A stretch of 53,594 nucleotides of DNA, taken from Clostridia bacterium (GTDB lineage: Bacteria > Bacillota > Clostridia > Christensenellales > Aristaeellaceae). Where the stretch lies: contig JAFQKQ010000022.1 in the NCBI GenBank assembly GCA_017396845.1, forward strand, positions 1-53,594, in the 5' to 3' direction. Positions 25,490-33,814 of the stretch are shown piece after piece. Made by a program: the position numbers and the translations under genes. Every line of letters starts with the position of its first letter. Within the stretch, counting starts at the first letter, position 1. The notes under the pieces are model-generated. The model ran no database searches, was not told where the DNA came from, and saw nothing but the letters and a program-made list of their open reading frames with translations.

Positions 25490-26919
25490 CAAAGCATATC
25501 TCTATAAGAAACACCCTCTCCGCGCGCATCTGCCTTCTTCTCATAGCCGTCTTCCTGCTTGCCCCCCTTGGCGCATATTCGGAAAGCCCGCGCGAGGTTC
25601 TCTATTTCTATATCAATTACTGCGAATCATGCACGCCCGAGGAGGATTTCAGGGAATATTTCCGTTCCCTGACCGGATCCTCCCTGAGCGATTTTTCATA
25701 TCGTTCGTACAACACGGCAAAATCCGAAGGCAAAAAGGCCTATGAAGAGGCAATAGAAACCTACAATATCGAAAATCCTTCCCTTCCTCTGGTGATCGTG
25801 GACCAAAAGGCTTATGCGGGCGCCTCCTCGATGGAAACGGAGCTTGCCCAGTATGCGCTCACCTGGCACGAAACCACCGACAGCACCGTAATCTATTTGT
25901 ACGTGCCCGCCTGCGAAAGCTGCAAACGGGTAAAGGACGTTCTTGCATCGCTTCCCGAGCGCGTTCAGGTGAAGCGCGGAAATACCGAATTTACATCAAA
26001 CGTCGTAATCATGGAATACGACATAAGCCGCGATCCCTCTATTGCGGACACGCTGTTTCAGTCTTATTCCGTTCCCGATGAAAAAAGAATCACCCCCTCG
26101 GTATTCATAAACGGCCGATATCTTTCCGGCGCGGACGACATCGAAAAGAATCTTCCCTCCATGATTTCGCTCGGCTGGGCGGCCGGCGGCGTTTCGCTTC
26201 CGGAAATCTCGGAAGAAACGGAGCATGCCGCGCTCTCTGTCATAGAAACCATCGGCGCGGGACTGGCGGCCGGCGTAAATACCTGCGCGCTGTCCATGAT
26301 CATCATGTTTGTAACCGTGATTATGGAGCTTAAGAAAAACGCGGGGCTCGTCGCGTTTACCTTCCTCTTTTCAAAATTCATATGCTATCTTTTGATAGGC
26401 TTTGCCTTTTTGTCTCTGCTTCAGTCGTTTAACCCCACATGGCTCAAGCCCCTTGCGAAAATCATGCTTACGGCAATCGGCGCGGTGCTCATATTCATGA
26501 ACCTTCTGGATGCCTATCATGCCCGCAAAGAAAATTACGGACAAATCCACAATCAGCTTCCATCCTTTTTGAGAAAGCGCCTTCACGGCGCAATCCGTTC
26601 GCTTTCCGACAAGAAATTTCTGATTCCCGCGGTCATCGTGCTGGGCTTTATCGTAGCGCTGGGCGAGTTTTTGTGCGCGGGGCAATTGTACCTTATCAAG
26701 CTTTTGAAAGAGGTGGAAGCGGGCGAAGGCGGAAGTGCCGTTACGCTGATTGTATACTGTCTGGCATTTATCGCGCCCTCCGGCGCATTGTGCGTTCTGG
26801 CCGTGCGCGGCTCATCCAGCATGCGCATGTCGCAGTTCCTGGCCGCGCACATAGATAAAGCGAAATTGATTACGTCCGCCGTCATGCTTATCATGATTCT
26901 GTCCGCATGGCTAATGTAG
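25486..26919 (+). CDS. DsbD/CcdA-like membrane protein with two extracellular thioredoxin-like domains
   Basis: 477 aa. A signal-anchor (about 12-31) is followed by two thioredoxin/glutaredoxin-like modules, each with a redox motif: YCESC (Cys46, Cys49) and ACESC (Cys143, Cys146). The second keeps a cis-Pro-like TPSVFINGRY at 203-212. Six membrane helices follow from about 252, with single Cys in the first (VNTCALS, Cys267) and fourth (FLCAGQ, Cys397) helices, the pair used by CcdA/DsbD to carry electrons across the membrane. Expected role: moving thiol reducing power from cytosolic thioredoxin to the outside, where the two modules pass it on. Fusion of two outside modules in front of the CcdA-like core is unusual. 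Confidence 0.8.
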   Translation: MTKHISIRNTLSARICLLLIAVFLLAPLGAYSESPREVLYFYINYCESCTPEEDFREYFRSLTGSSLSDFSYRSYNTAKSEGKKAYEEAIETYNIENPSLPLVIVDQKAYAGASSMETELAQYALTWHETTDSTVIYLYVPACESCKRVKDVLASLPERVQVKRGNTEFTSNVVIMEYDISRDPSIADTLFQSYSVPDEKRITPSVFINGRYLSGADDIEKNLPSMISLGWAAGGVSLPEISEETEHAALSVIETIGAGLAAGVNTCALSMIIMFVTVIMELKKNAGLVAFTFLFSKFICYLLIGFAFLSLLQSFNPTWLKPLAKIMLTAIGAVLIFMNLLDAYHARKENYGQIHNQLPSFLRKRLHGAIRSLSDKKFLIPAVIVLGFIVALGEFLCAGQLYLIKLLKEVEAGEGGSAVTLIVYCLAFIAPSGALCVLAVRGSSSMRMSQFLAAHIDKAKLITSAVMLIMILSAWLM

Positions 26920-26968
26920 CGTAAACCTGGGAGTATCAACCCATATTTTTATAACAGGAGGAACACCA

Positions 26969-28285
26969 ATGAGCAGCTATGTCACCAAAAAAACCCCCGG
27001 AGATACCGCATGGTTCACCCGCGACCGCTTCGGCATGTTCATTCATTGGGGTCTGTATGCCATGCCTGCCCGGCACGAATGGATCAAGACCCGCGAAATG
27101 ATCTCGGAGGAGCATTACGACAAGTATTTCAAGTATTTCAATCCCGACCTGTACGACGCACGTGATTGGGCGCGTCAGGCCAAAGCCGCCGGTATGAAGT
27201 ACGCGGTGTTTACGACCAAGCATCACGAGGGTTTCTGCATGTGGGACAGCGCCTATACCGACTATAAATGCACCAACACCCCTGCCGGACGCGATCTCGT
27301 GCGTGAATATGTGGATGCTTTCCGCGCAGAAGGTCTTCGCGTAGGCTTCTATTACTCTCTGATCGACTGGCATCACCCCGAATTCCCGATCGATATGCTC
27401 CATCCGAGACGCGAAGACGCGGACGCATACGAGCAGAGCAAAGACAGAGACGTTAAAAAATACGCCGAATACATGCGCAATCAGGTCACCGAGCTTCTGA
27501 CCAATTACGGCAAGATCGATATTCTCTGGTTCGATTTCTCCTATTCCGGAGATAAGGGCAAGGGCGACAAGAGCTGGATGAAGGGTAAGGGCAAGGACGA
27601 CTGGGAGAGCGAGAAGCTGATCGCACTTGCAAGAGAGCTGCAGCCCGGCGTAATCATCGACAACCGCACCGAAATCGAGCAGGATATCTTTACGCCCGAG
27701 CAGTTCCAGCCCGTAGAATGGGTTCGCCATAAGGAAACGGGAGAATTGGTCAACTGGGAAGCCTGCCAGACCTTCTCCGGCAGCTGGGGCTACTACAGAG
27801 ACGAGCAGACCTGGAAGAGTCCCGAAATGCTGATCCGTATGCTGGTAAACACCGTCGCCATCGGCGGCAATCTCCTGATGAACGTAGGCCCCACCTCCCG
27901 CGGCTATCTCGATTACCGCGCCGAGGAAGCGCTGAAGGTGTATGCCGATTGGATGAAGTATCATTCCCGCGCAATTTACGGCTGCACGCAGGCGGAACCC
28001 GAGTTTACCGCCCCCGCCGACTGCCGCTTTACGCAGTCCGCAGACGGAAAGCGCCTCTACATTCACCTGTTCGCCTATCCGTTTGCGCATCTGCAGATTC
28101 CGGGACTCGGCGGCAAGGTGGACTACGCTCAGTTCCTGAACGACGGCAGCGAACTGCGTTTCTCCGACGGAAAGCTGGAGCATTTCGGAGAAGCCCTCCC
28201 AGAACAGGAAAACCTGCTCGTTATCTATCTGCCGCCCGTTAAGCCCAACACGATCGTTCCGGTCATCGAGCTGTTCCTGAAATAA
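26969..28285 (+). CDS. alpha-L-fucosidase, GH29 family
   Basis: 438 aa retaining fucosidase. Landmarks: FGMFIHWGLYAMPARHEW near 22-39, KAAGMKYAVFTTKHHEGFCMWDS near 74-96, GLRVGFYYSLIDWHHPEFP, and the nucleophile Asp in DILWFDFSY (about 189), followed by a WE..Q.F.GSWGYYRDE block and the LLMNVGPTSRG family signature. The C-terminal 100 residues form the beta-sandwich. No signal peptide, so the enzyme is cytosolic and probably acts on imported fucosylated oligosaccharides, perhaps those carried by the ABC importer at 21-25 kb. GGAGG lies 8 nt before the ATG. It follows the DsbD-like gene after 49 bp with no separate promoter seen. Confidence 0.94.
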   Translation: MSSYVTKKTPGDTAWFTRDRFGMFIHWGLYAMPARHEWIKTREMISEEHYDKYFKYFNPDLYDARDWARQAKAAGMKYAVFTTKHHEGFCMWDSAYTDYKCTNTPAGRDLVREYVDAFRAEGLRVGFYYSLIDWHHPEFPIDMLHPRREDADAYEQSKDRDVKKYAEYMRNQVTELLTNYGKIDILWFDFSYSGDKGKGDKSWMKGKGKDDWESEKLIALARELQPGVIIDNRTEIEQDIFTPEQFQPVEWVRHKETGELVNWEACQTFSGSWGYYRDEQTWKSPEMLIRMLVNTVAIGGNLLMNVGPTSRGYLDYRAEEALKVYADWMKYHSRAIYGCTQAEPEFTAPADCRFTQSADGKRLYIHLFAYPFAHLQIPGLGGKVDYAQFLNDGSELRFSDGKLEHFGEALPEQENLLVIYLPPVKPNTIVPVIELFLK

Positions 28286-28299
28286 ACCTCTCATACATC

Positions 28300-28343
28300 A
28301 AGGGGCATTTGCAGCCGACTCTGCGCTGCAAATGCCCCTTTTT
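28300..28343 (+). terminator. intrinsic terminator after the fucosidase
   Basis: Perfect 15 bp stem AAGGGGCATTTGCAG/CTGCAAATGCCCCTT followed by TTT. Confidence 0.93.
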
Positions 28344-28363
28344 CATGAACGAACTTTCATTCT

Positions 28364-30523
28364 TTATACTTCAAACTCGCTTCTTTCAATCACATTCTGC
28401 TGAAGCTCATCTGTTAGGTTTACAAAATAATCGCTGTAGCCGCCGACCCGTACGATCAGATTTTTGTATTTTTCCGGGTTTTCCCGAGCGCGGAGCAGCT
28501 CCTCCCGGTCGACAACATTCACGGAAAGCTGCTGACCGCCGTTTGCAAAATACGCCTTTGCAAGGTTCACAAACGCATCCATGCCTTTTTCGGTATTGAA
28601 AAGCGCCTTGGTGAACTTCATCTGCGCTACGAAACCGCTGCATGCCTCCGTCTGATCGTAATGAAGCATGGATTTGATCGACGCGGTCGGGCCCTTCATA
28701 TCGTTTCCGGGCGTCGCGGAAATACTGTCGGCGAAATTGCTCTCCCCGTTTTTTCTGCCGTTGGGAAGCGCCGATGTATGCATGCCGTTCACAGCCGCGC
28801 GGTTAAACGGGCTGCAGCCGCCGGTATATACGCCGCCCCGATACGTTTCTTTCGTTTTGAGGTACGTAAAGAAATGCAAAACGATCTGCGCACAGAGCTC
28901 ATCCGCCTCCGCGATATCGTTTCCGAACTTATCGCAGCCCATGCATTCGAGCCGTATTTTCTCATATCCTTCAAAATCGGCCTCCAACGCTTGAATAAGC
29001 TGCGCCATCGTGTATTTCTTTTCATCATATACAAGCTTCTTGACGGCATATATAGAATCCGCCGCGTCCGCTATGCCCTCGGCTAAGATCTGCCCATGGC
29101 CGTACAGCGGTCCGCCGCTTTGATAATCCGTTCCTTTTTCAAGACACCCCTGATGCAGGCAAGAGCGCAGCGGATTGGAGCCATACATCGAGCGGCATTT
29201 CTGCGCCTTGTTCGCCATATCGACGCATGCATCCGTAAGCTCGTCAAGGTGCTTATAATAAAGCGACAGAAAATCCGAAAAGCATTCCATGCTGCGCGGA
29301 TCGCCGTGCGGCTTCGTCATCCGCTCTCCGCCGCCCGAAAACAGATCGATTCCCATGTGCAGCGTGTATTCCAGCGCCTTTGCAAGATTCACCTCGCCGT
29401 CTTCCAACCCCATATGCGATTTCCCCATAATATCAATCTGATTGCAGCCGTTCATGCAGTAATCATGGCTGTCCTCAGGCGGTATTCCGATTTTTTCAAG
29501 CGCCCGGCATACAACTTCATCGTTGTAAAGCGCAGGAAGCCCGATTCCCGTAGCGATGGACTGCGCCGCCAGTCGATACACCGCTTCCGGCGTATTCCTG
29601 TGCACGCGAAGCGTGAGGTTGGGTGTCTGATATCCCTTTTCCTTCACTTTTTTGAGCATGGCAAACGTAAGCGCATTGCTTTCGTCCGCCCAGTTTTCGT
29701 CGCTTCCCGACAAGCAAAGATTCCAGCCGCGCACATTATGAATCATTTCCAGAAACCTGTCCAGCATTTCATCATTTTCTTCCGCGCTGCTGTTTCTGTA
29801 AAAGTCGATCATGAACTGATCGAATCTTCCCGGGGAATCCACGCCGTCAAACGTGTATACCAGCGAAAAAAACAATACCGCATCATGCATGTCATTCGCC
29901 GGTTCAAACGGAATTCTTTCAAATGCCTTTGCGATTCTTTTCCATATCCGTCTTCCGTTTTCAGAAGGATCATTCTCCGCCATATATTCCGCTTTTTCAC
30001 GAATTCTTCTTCCCAGAATATCGATTGCGTCCATAGAGTATGCACACGCATCGTAAAACGCATCCTTTTCGGGGTTTATTCGCCTGTATTTCTCAATAAG
30101 GCTTCTGATTCCGCCGGTACCCAGATGCAAAAGCCTGTCGTAGTCCGGGTTGCTGTGTCCGCCCCACGTGCCGCCCCAGCACGCCTTGTTTTCGATCAGG
30201 TGCATATCTCTTTCGGAAAGCGCGTTCATCACCTGCTTTTGCGTGACAAACGCATCCATGCTTCTTTGTATATCAAGAATTTCTTCTTCTCTGTCAGGGT
30301 ATTTTTTTGTGAGCTCGTCTCTTCTTCCCTGATCTTCAAATACGCATTCGCCGTATCTGTATCCAAAAGACGAATCCTCCGCAATCGGATTCACCTGAGG
30401 CAGCATGCTGTTTTCGGGAAACACTATCTCCTGATGCTCCGCCGCCCGCTTCATGCCCAGGGCGACGCGCTCTATAATGCTTTTATCGCCGTTTTCAAGA
30501 AATGCGCGCGCAAAGAACTCCAT
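28364..30523 (-). CDS. glycyl radical enzyme of unassigned function (PFL-like)
   Basis: 719 aa. The C-terminal radical loop RVGGYSDYF puts the glycyl radical at Gly695, and the active-site loop HDYCMNGCNQIDIMGKS puts the thiyl Cys at Cys360. In the diol dehydratase, CutC and arylacetate-decarboxylase classes the loop reads GCVE, with Glu acting as base; here it is GCNQ (Gln362). It also lacks the CC pair of pyruvate formate-lyase. It is about 80-100 aa shorter than most eliminases, and its N-terminus (about 1-110) is divergent. Other family blocks are present, such as PNLTLRVH and TGIGLPALYND. No activating radical-SAM enzyme is encoded in the window. It follows the sensor kinase gene by 29 bp and is probably cotranscribed. 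The substrate is unknown. Confidence 0.88.
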   Translation of the reverse strand: MEFFARAFLENGDKSIIERVALGMKRAAEHQEIVFPENSMLPQVNPIAEDSSFGYRYGECVFEDQGRRDELTKKYPDREEEILDIQRSMDAFVTQKQVMNALSERDMHLIENKACWGGTWGGHSNPDYDRLLHLGTGGIRSLIEKYRRINPEKDAFYDACAYSMDAIDILGRRIREKAEYMAENDPSENGRRIWKRIAKAFERIPFEPANDMHDAVLFFSLVYTFDGVDSPGRFDQFMIDFYRNSSAEENDEMLDRFLEMIHNVRGWNLCLSGSDENWADESNALTFAMLKKVKEKGYQTPNLTLRVHRNTPEAVYRLAAQSIATGIGLPALYNDEVVCRALEKIGIPPEDSHDYCMNGCNQIDIMGKSHMGLEDGEVNLAKALEYTLHMGIDLFSGGGERMTKPHGDPRSMECFSDFLSLYYKHLDELTDACVDMANKAQKCRSMYGSNPLRSCLHQGCLEKGTDYQSGGPLYGHGQILAEGIADAADSIYAVKKLVYDEKKYTMAQLIQALEADFEGYEKIRLECMGCDKFGNDIAEADELCAQIVLHFFTYLKTKETYRGGVYTGGCSPFNRAAVNGMHTSALPNGRKNGESNFADSISATPGNDMKGPTASIKSMLHYDQTEACSGFVAQMKFTKALFNTEKGMDAFVNLAKAYFANGGQQLSVNVVDREELLRARENPEKYKNLIVRVGGYSDYFVNLTDELQQNVIERSEFEV

Positions 30524-30552
30524 ATTCTCTCGTCCCTTCGTATTTCTTTATC

Positions 30553-31935
30553 CTACCAATCCTGATTTTCATTCGAATCAAGCGTTCTGTCCGAATACCC
30601 CGGAAGTGAAATTCTGGCGATGAACACGTCGCTGCGCTCTTCCGTCTCAAACACGCCGCCGTGGCTTTCCATGATTTTTCTGCAGGACGCAAGCCCAATC
30701 CCGCTGCTTTCCGCGCTGCCGCTTTTTTCTTTAAGGCCGTTTCTCACTTCCATCTGATACGCGCCGTTTCTAAGGCCGAGTATTACGATTACAGGCTCTT
30801 CCCGATCGGCGTATTTCCTGATATTGGAAACGAGGTTGTCGAACACGCGCCGCAAAAATGTGGGGTTCGCCTTTACCGCGCAGCTGCCCTCCGCTTCCTG
30901 AAGCGTTACTGCAAATCCATCCGATTCAAGCGCCATTGCGCTTTCCTCCCAAAGTTGACCAAACAGCATGGCCGCATCCAGCGTCTCTGTTTCCATCTCC
31001 TCATCCGCCGACGAATACACCAGAAAATATTCAAACAGCTTATCCGTCATTTCCTTGATCTGATACGCCTTCAGCTTGCCCGAATGAATATACCTTTGCG
31101 CCTGCTCCGGATTTGCGCATTTTCCGAGATCTACAATATCGAGATAGCCGATCAGCGACGTAAGCGGCGTTCTCAGATCATGCGACATGGCCGTCAGAAG
31201 CTCGGAAGCGTTTTTGGTCATCCGCTCCTCATTTTCAAGCCTTTCTATAAACGACAAACGCATATTCTCGATATCCCTTGCAAGGCTTGTAAGCTCATCC
31301 CGCCCTTTGACCGTCATGGGGCGCGACAAATCTCCTCCTTCAATCGCCTGAAGCTCACGGCTGAGAAGCGCGATATAGCGCATCTTTCCCCGGATAAACG
31401 CGTACAGAACGCCTACAAACAGCAAAAATGAACAGGCGAGATTTACATACATTGCGTATGTCTTCGCCCTGTACATCGGAAAATACATCACCTTTACAAC
31501 CCTTGAGCGCATAATATCGCCCGAAGACATCACCGGACACGAATACCAGTAATCGGCGTATTCGTCCTGCAGCAGATCATACATCGCAAGCGCGTCGCTT
31601 ACGGACGTATACAACACCCCGTCGGTTTCATCGTGCAGATAGGAAACCTGCGCATCGTACACCGCAAGCATGAGATCGTCTTTATCCTTCACAAACGCCT
31701 GTATCGCACCCTTGTTGGAAAGCGTTGCGCGGCTTACGTTCATATGATCCAGAAATTCGTTAAACAGCGCCTTCTCCGTATTCCGAATCGCTTCTTTTGT
31801 ATATATCACGCGGTCAATCAGGTATTCGCCCGCGCTTTCAAGGCCGAAAAACGCGCATGCGGCGATGAAACCCGAAAACAGCGTACACATTACCAGCATT
31901 ACGCCCAGGCGCATGCCCGGCTTTTTCTTAGTCAA
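30553..31935 (-). CDS. sensor histidine kinase
   Basis: 460 aa. TM1 at about 10-30, an extracellular sensor region of about 130 residues (30-162), TM2 at about 163-182, HAMP (about 183-235), a dimerisation helix with the phospho-acceptor His252 in AMSHDLRTPLTSLIGYLDIV, and a HATPase domain with the N box DNLVSNIRKYA and the G box SSGIGLASCRKIMESHGG. The PFMYR-like segment near 152-156 lies just before TM2. Its start overlaps the response-regulator stop by 8 bp. The arrangement next to an htrA operon resembles CssS of Bacillus, but the sensor domain was not matched to a named family. Confidence 0.92.
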   Translation of the reverse strand: MTKKKPGMRLGVMLVMCTLFSGFIAACAFFGLESAGEYLIDRVIYTKEAIRNTEKALFNEFLDHMNVSRATLSNKGAIQAFVKDKDDLMLAVYDAQVSYLHDETDGVLYTSVSDALAMYDLLQDEYADYWYSCPVMSSGDIMRSRVVKVMYFPMYRAKTYAMYVNLACSFLLFVGVLYAFIRGKMRYIALLSRELQAIEGGDLSRPMTVKGRDELTSLARDIENMRLSFIERLENEERMTKNASELLTAMSHDLRTPLTSLIGYLDIVDLGKCANPEQAQRYIHSGKLKAYQIKEMTDKLFEYFLVYSSADEEMETETLDAAMLFGQLWEESAMALESDGFAVTLQEAEGSCAVKANPTFLRRVFDNLVSNIRKYADREEPVIVILGLRNGAYQMEVRNGLKEKSGSAESSGIGLASCRKIMESHGGVFETEERSDVFIARISLPGYSDRTLDSNENQDW

Positions 31936-32626
31936 TTCGATAGCCCTTTCCCCAAACGGTTTTAATATACTTCGGATTTTCCGGATCCGGCTCTATTTTT
32001 CGCCTGAGATTTCTGATATGGACCATGATGGTGTTGTTGCAGGAGTAAAAATACGGCTCGTTCCAGATGCTTTCATACAAATTCTCCGCCGAAAAAACCT
32101 TTCTTCGGTTTTCGGCCATCAGAACCAGCATCCGGTATTCAATATCGGTAAGCTGAATATCCCGTCCCTCAACAGACACTTCCCCCGTCGTTTTGTTGAT
32201 CGAAATATCCCGAACGTTCAAAATATCGTCGCCCGTTTTCTCCTCCTTGCCGCCGTATACGAAATACCTGCGCAAAAGCGCCTTCACGCGGGAGGTTAGC
32301 TCGGAATAGGAAAAGGGCTTCGGCAGATAATCATCACCGCCGGAGGAAAATCCCATCGATTTGTCGCCATCCTGCGATTTTGCGGTCAAAAACAGTATGG
32401 GCGAAATGCTCCTGTTTCGAATCTCCCGACACACCTGATAGCCATTTTTCCCCGGCATCATTACATCCAGTATATAAAGATCGATATCCTCGGATATCTT
32501 TAAAACCGCCTCGTCTCCGTCCGCCGCTTCCTCCACGCGGTACCCTTCGCTCTCCATCAGAATCCTGACAACCTCTCGGATATCCTTATCGTCATCCGCA
32601 ATCAGGATCGTCTTTATGTCCGCCAA
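31928..32626 (-). CDS. OmpR/PhoB-family response regulator
   Basis: 232 aa. Receiver domain with acidic pocket ADDD (10-13), phospho-acceptor Asp54 in LYILDVMMPGKNG, the FLTAK switch and the KPFS lysine; then a winged-helix output domain with LTDIEYRMLVLMAENRRKVFS, VHIRNLRRKIE and the ending YIKTVWGKGYRI. The start is the TTG at 32624-32626, 8 nt after GAGG; the earlier in-frame start lies upstream of the mapped -10 box. Phosphorylated by the adjacent kinase, it probably acts on the shared control region that also faces the foldase-HtrA operon. Confidence 0.93.
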   Translation of the reverse strand: MADIKTILIADDDKDIREVVRILMESEGYRVEEAADGDEAVLKISEDIDLYILDVMMPGKNGYQVCREIRNRSISPILFLTAKSQDGDKSMGFSSGGDDYLPKPFSYSELTSRVKALLRRYFVYGGKEEKTGDDILNVRDISINKTTGEVSVEGRDIQLTDIEYRMLVLMAENRRKVFSAENLYESIWNEPYFYSCNNTIMVHIRNLRRKIEPDPENPKYIKTVWGKGYRID

Positions 32627-32647
32627 ATCGATCACCTCTTTTCCTCC

Positions 32648-32676
32648 ATTATACAGGCAAAAAACCATAATTTCCA
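32648..32676 (-). promoter_or_regulatory. promoter of the regulator-kinase-glycyl radical enzyme operon
   Basis: TATAAT (32648-32653) on the minus strand with a poor -35 (TGGAAA, 32671-32676) 17 bp away, as expected for an activator-dependent promoter. The leader would be only about 15 nt. Confidence 0.65.
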
Positions 32677-32687
32677 GACCCATGTTT

Positions 32688-32712
32688 ATTCTTAAGAATT
32701 CCTAAGGAATTC
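32688..32712. promoter_or_regulatory. probable response-regulator operator in the divergent region
   Basis: On the plus strand ATTCTTAAG (32688-32696) and ATTCCTAAG (32698-32706) form a direct repeat with a 10 bp period; GAATTCC-TAA-GGAATTC (32696-32712) is also a perfect palindrome. It lies just upstream of the minus-strand -35 and about 30 bp before the plus-strand -10. Confidence 0.6.
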
Positions 32713-32737
32713 GCCGGGTGCATCTTCATAATTCCTG

Positions 32738-32746
32738 TGGTATAAT
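32738..32746 (+). promoter_or_regulatory. extended -10 promoter of the foldase-HtrA operon
   Basis: TGG-TATAAT (32738-32746) with no good -35, again suggesting regulated or extended -10 initiation, 30 bp before the foldase start. Confidence 0.65.
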
Positions 32747-32776
32747 CGTTTTATCAAGCGAGGCGGGAGGGATTGA

Positions 32777-33814
32777 ATGAAAAAAGCTGTCAGCTTGCTT
32801 ATGGTTTTACTTTTGCTTTCGTTTGCTCCCGCCATGGGCGACACACAAGCAGCGCTGACGGTAAACGGGCAGACGGTGTCATTTGCAGAGGTTTGGATCT
32901 ATATTCTGGATGCAGAGCGAAAATATGCCGATATCGAAGCCTATTATGAAGATTTTCTGGGCATCGATTACTGGAATCTGGAATATGCAAACGGCATGAC
33001 GGTTGCGCAGATGGTGAAAAGCGATGTATTTAAGGAAATCCTGATGATGAACGTGTTTTACGGCATGGCGGTCGACCTGAAGCTTGCGCTCACCGACGAG
33101 GAAAAACGCCTTTGCCTCGAGGATGCGCGCAGTCACTATCAATCGCTTCCGGTCAATCAGGCGTCTCAGATCGACGTAACCGATCTTGCGACGGTTTTTG
33201 AAAAACAGCTGCTTGCCGACCGCGTTTACAGCATGCTTCTTGGAAGCATAGCAATCGACGAAAGCAAAGCCTTTGAAAAAGTGGATGCGGAAAAATATGT
33301 GACGTACGAAATCGAGTATCTTTTCTGCCAGAAGACGGATTTTACCGAAAACGGCGCGAGCATACCGCTGACGCAGGAAAAAAGGGAAATGATTGTAAGC
33401 GCCCTAAGAAATGCCAAAAACGCCGAATCACTTTCGGAAGAAGCCAAAAAGCTTTCCTCCATCGGTATATTCTTCGCCCAAAGCCGCTTTGTATCCGGCG
33501 AAGAAAATATTGATCCAACGCTCTATCAGGCCGTTCAGGCGCTTTCTCCCGGCGAAACATCCGATGTTATAGAAACAGACTATGGTTTGTTTTTGGTGAG
33601 GCTGATCAGCAACAGCGATCAGAGCGCGCTGAACGCCGCCATCGACGAAGCCATATATCAAATGCGTGTAAGCGCCTTTCAGGAATCCTACGACGAATTA
33701 TACTCCGGCGCGGAATACGAAATCAACGTGTCTTTTTGGGATTCGCTAACGGTGGGCGAACAAATCCCTGAAATCAATACCCATTCACATCAAACAGGAG
33801 GACAAACAGAATGA
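32777..33814 (+). CDS. exported PpiC/SurA-type peptidyl-prolyl isomerase (foldase)
   Basis: 345 aa. Signal peptide (about 1-21, ending PAMGD, no lipobox Cys), a SurA-N-like helical part (about 25-150) starting LTVNGQTVSFAEVWIYILDAE, and a parvulin domain (about 175-300) with EIEYLFCQKTDF, the helix EEAKKLSSIGIF and the closing LSPGETSDVIETDYGLFLVRLI, which matches the parvulin motif G..S.......GY.I..L. Its likely role is folding secreted proteins outside the membrane. Its stop overlaps the HtrA start (ATGA), so the two are coupled. A weak GGGAGGG ribosome site precedes the ATG at 32777. Confidence 0.88.
   Translation: MKKAVSLLMVLLLLSFAPAMGDTQAALTVNGQTVSFAEVWIYILDAERKYADIEAYYEDFLGIDYWNLEYANGMTVAQMVKSDVFKEILMMNVFYGMAVDLKLALTDEEKRLCLEDARSHYQSLPVNQASQIDVTDLATVFEKQLLADRVYSMLLGSIAIDESKAFEKVDAEKYVTYEIEYLFCQKTDFTENGASIPLTQEKREMIVSALRNAKNAESLSEEAKKLSSIGIFFAQSRFVSGEENIDPTLYQAVQALSPGETSDVIETDYGLFLVRLISNSDQSALNAAIDEAIYQMRVSAFQESYDELYSGAEYEINVSFWDSLTVGEQIPEINTHSHQTGGQTE

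Noticed and set aside
26936-28294. 452-codon minus-strand frame opposite the fucosidase
   Set aside because: The fucosidase on the plus strand has all family motifs, a ribosome site and a terminator; the opposite frame has none.
29096-30565. 489-codon plus-strand frame opposite the glycyl radical enzyme
   Set aside because: Composition is unlike a protein (very rich in Arg, His, Phe) and it opposes a clear enzyme gene.
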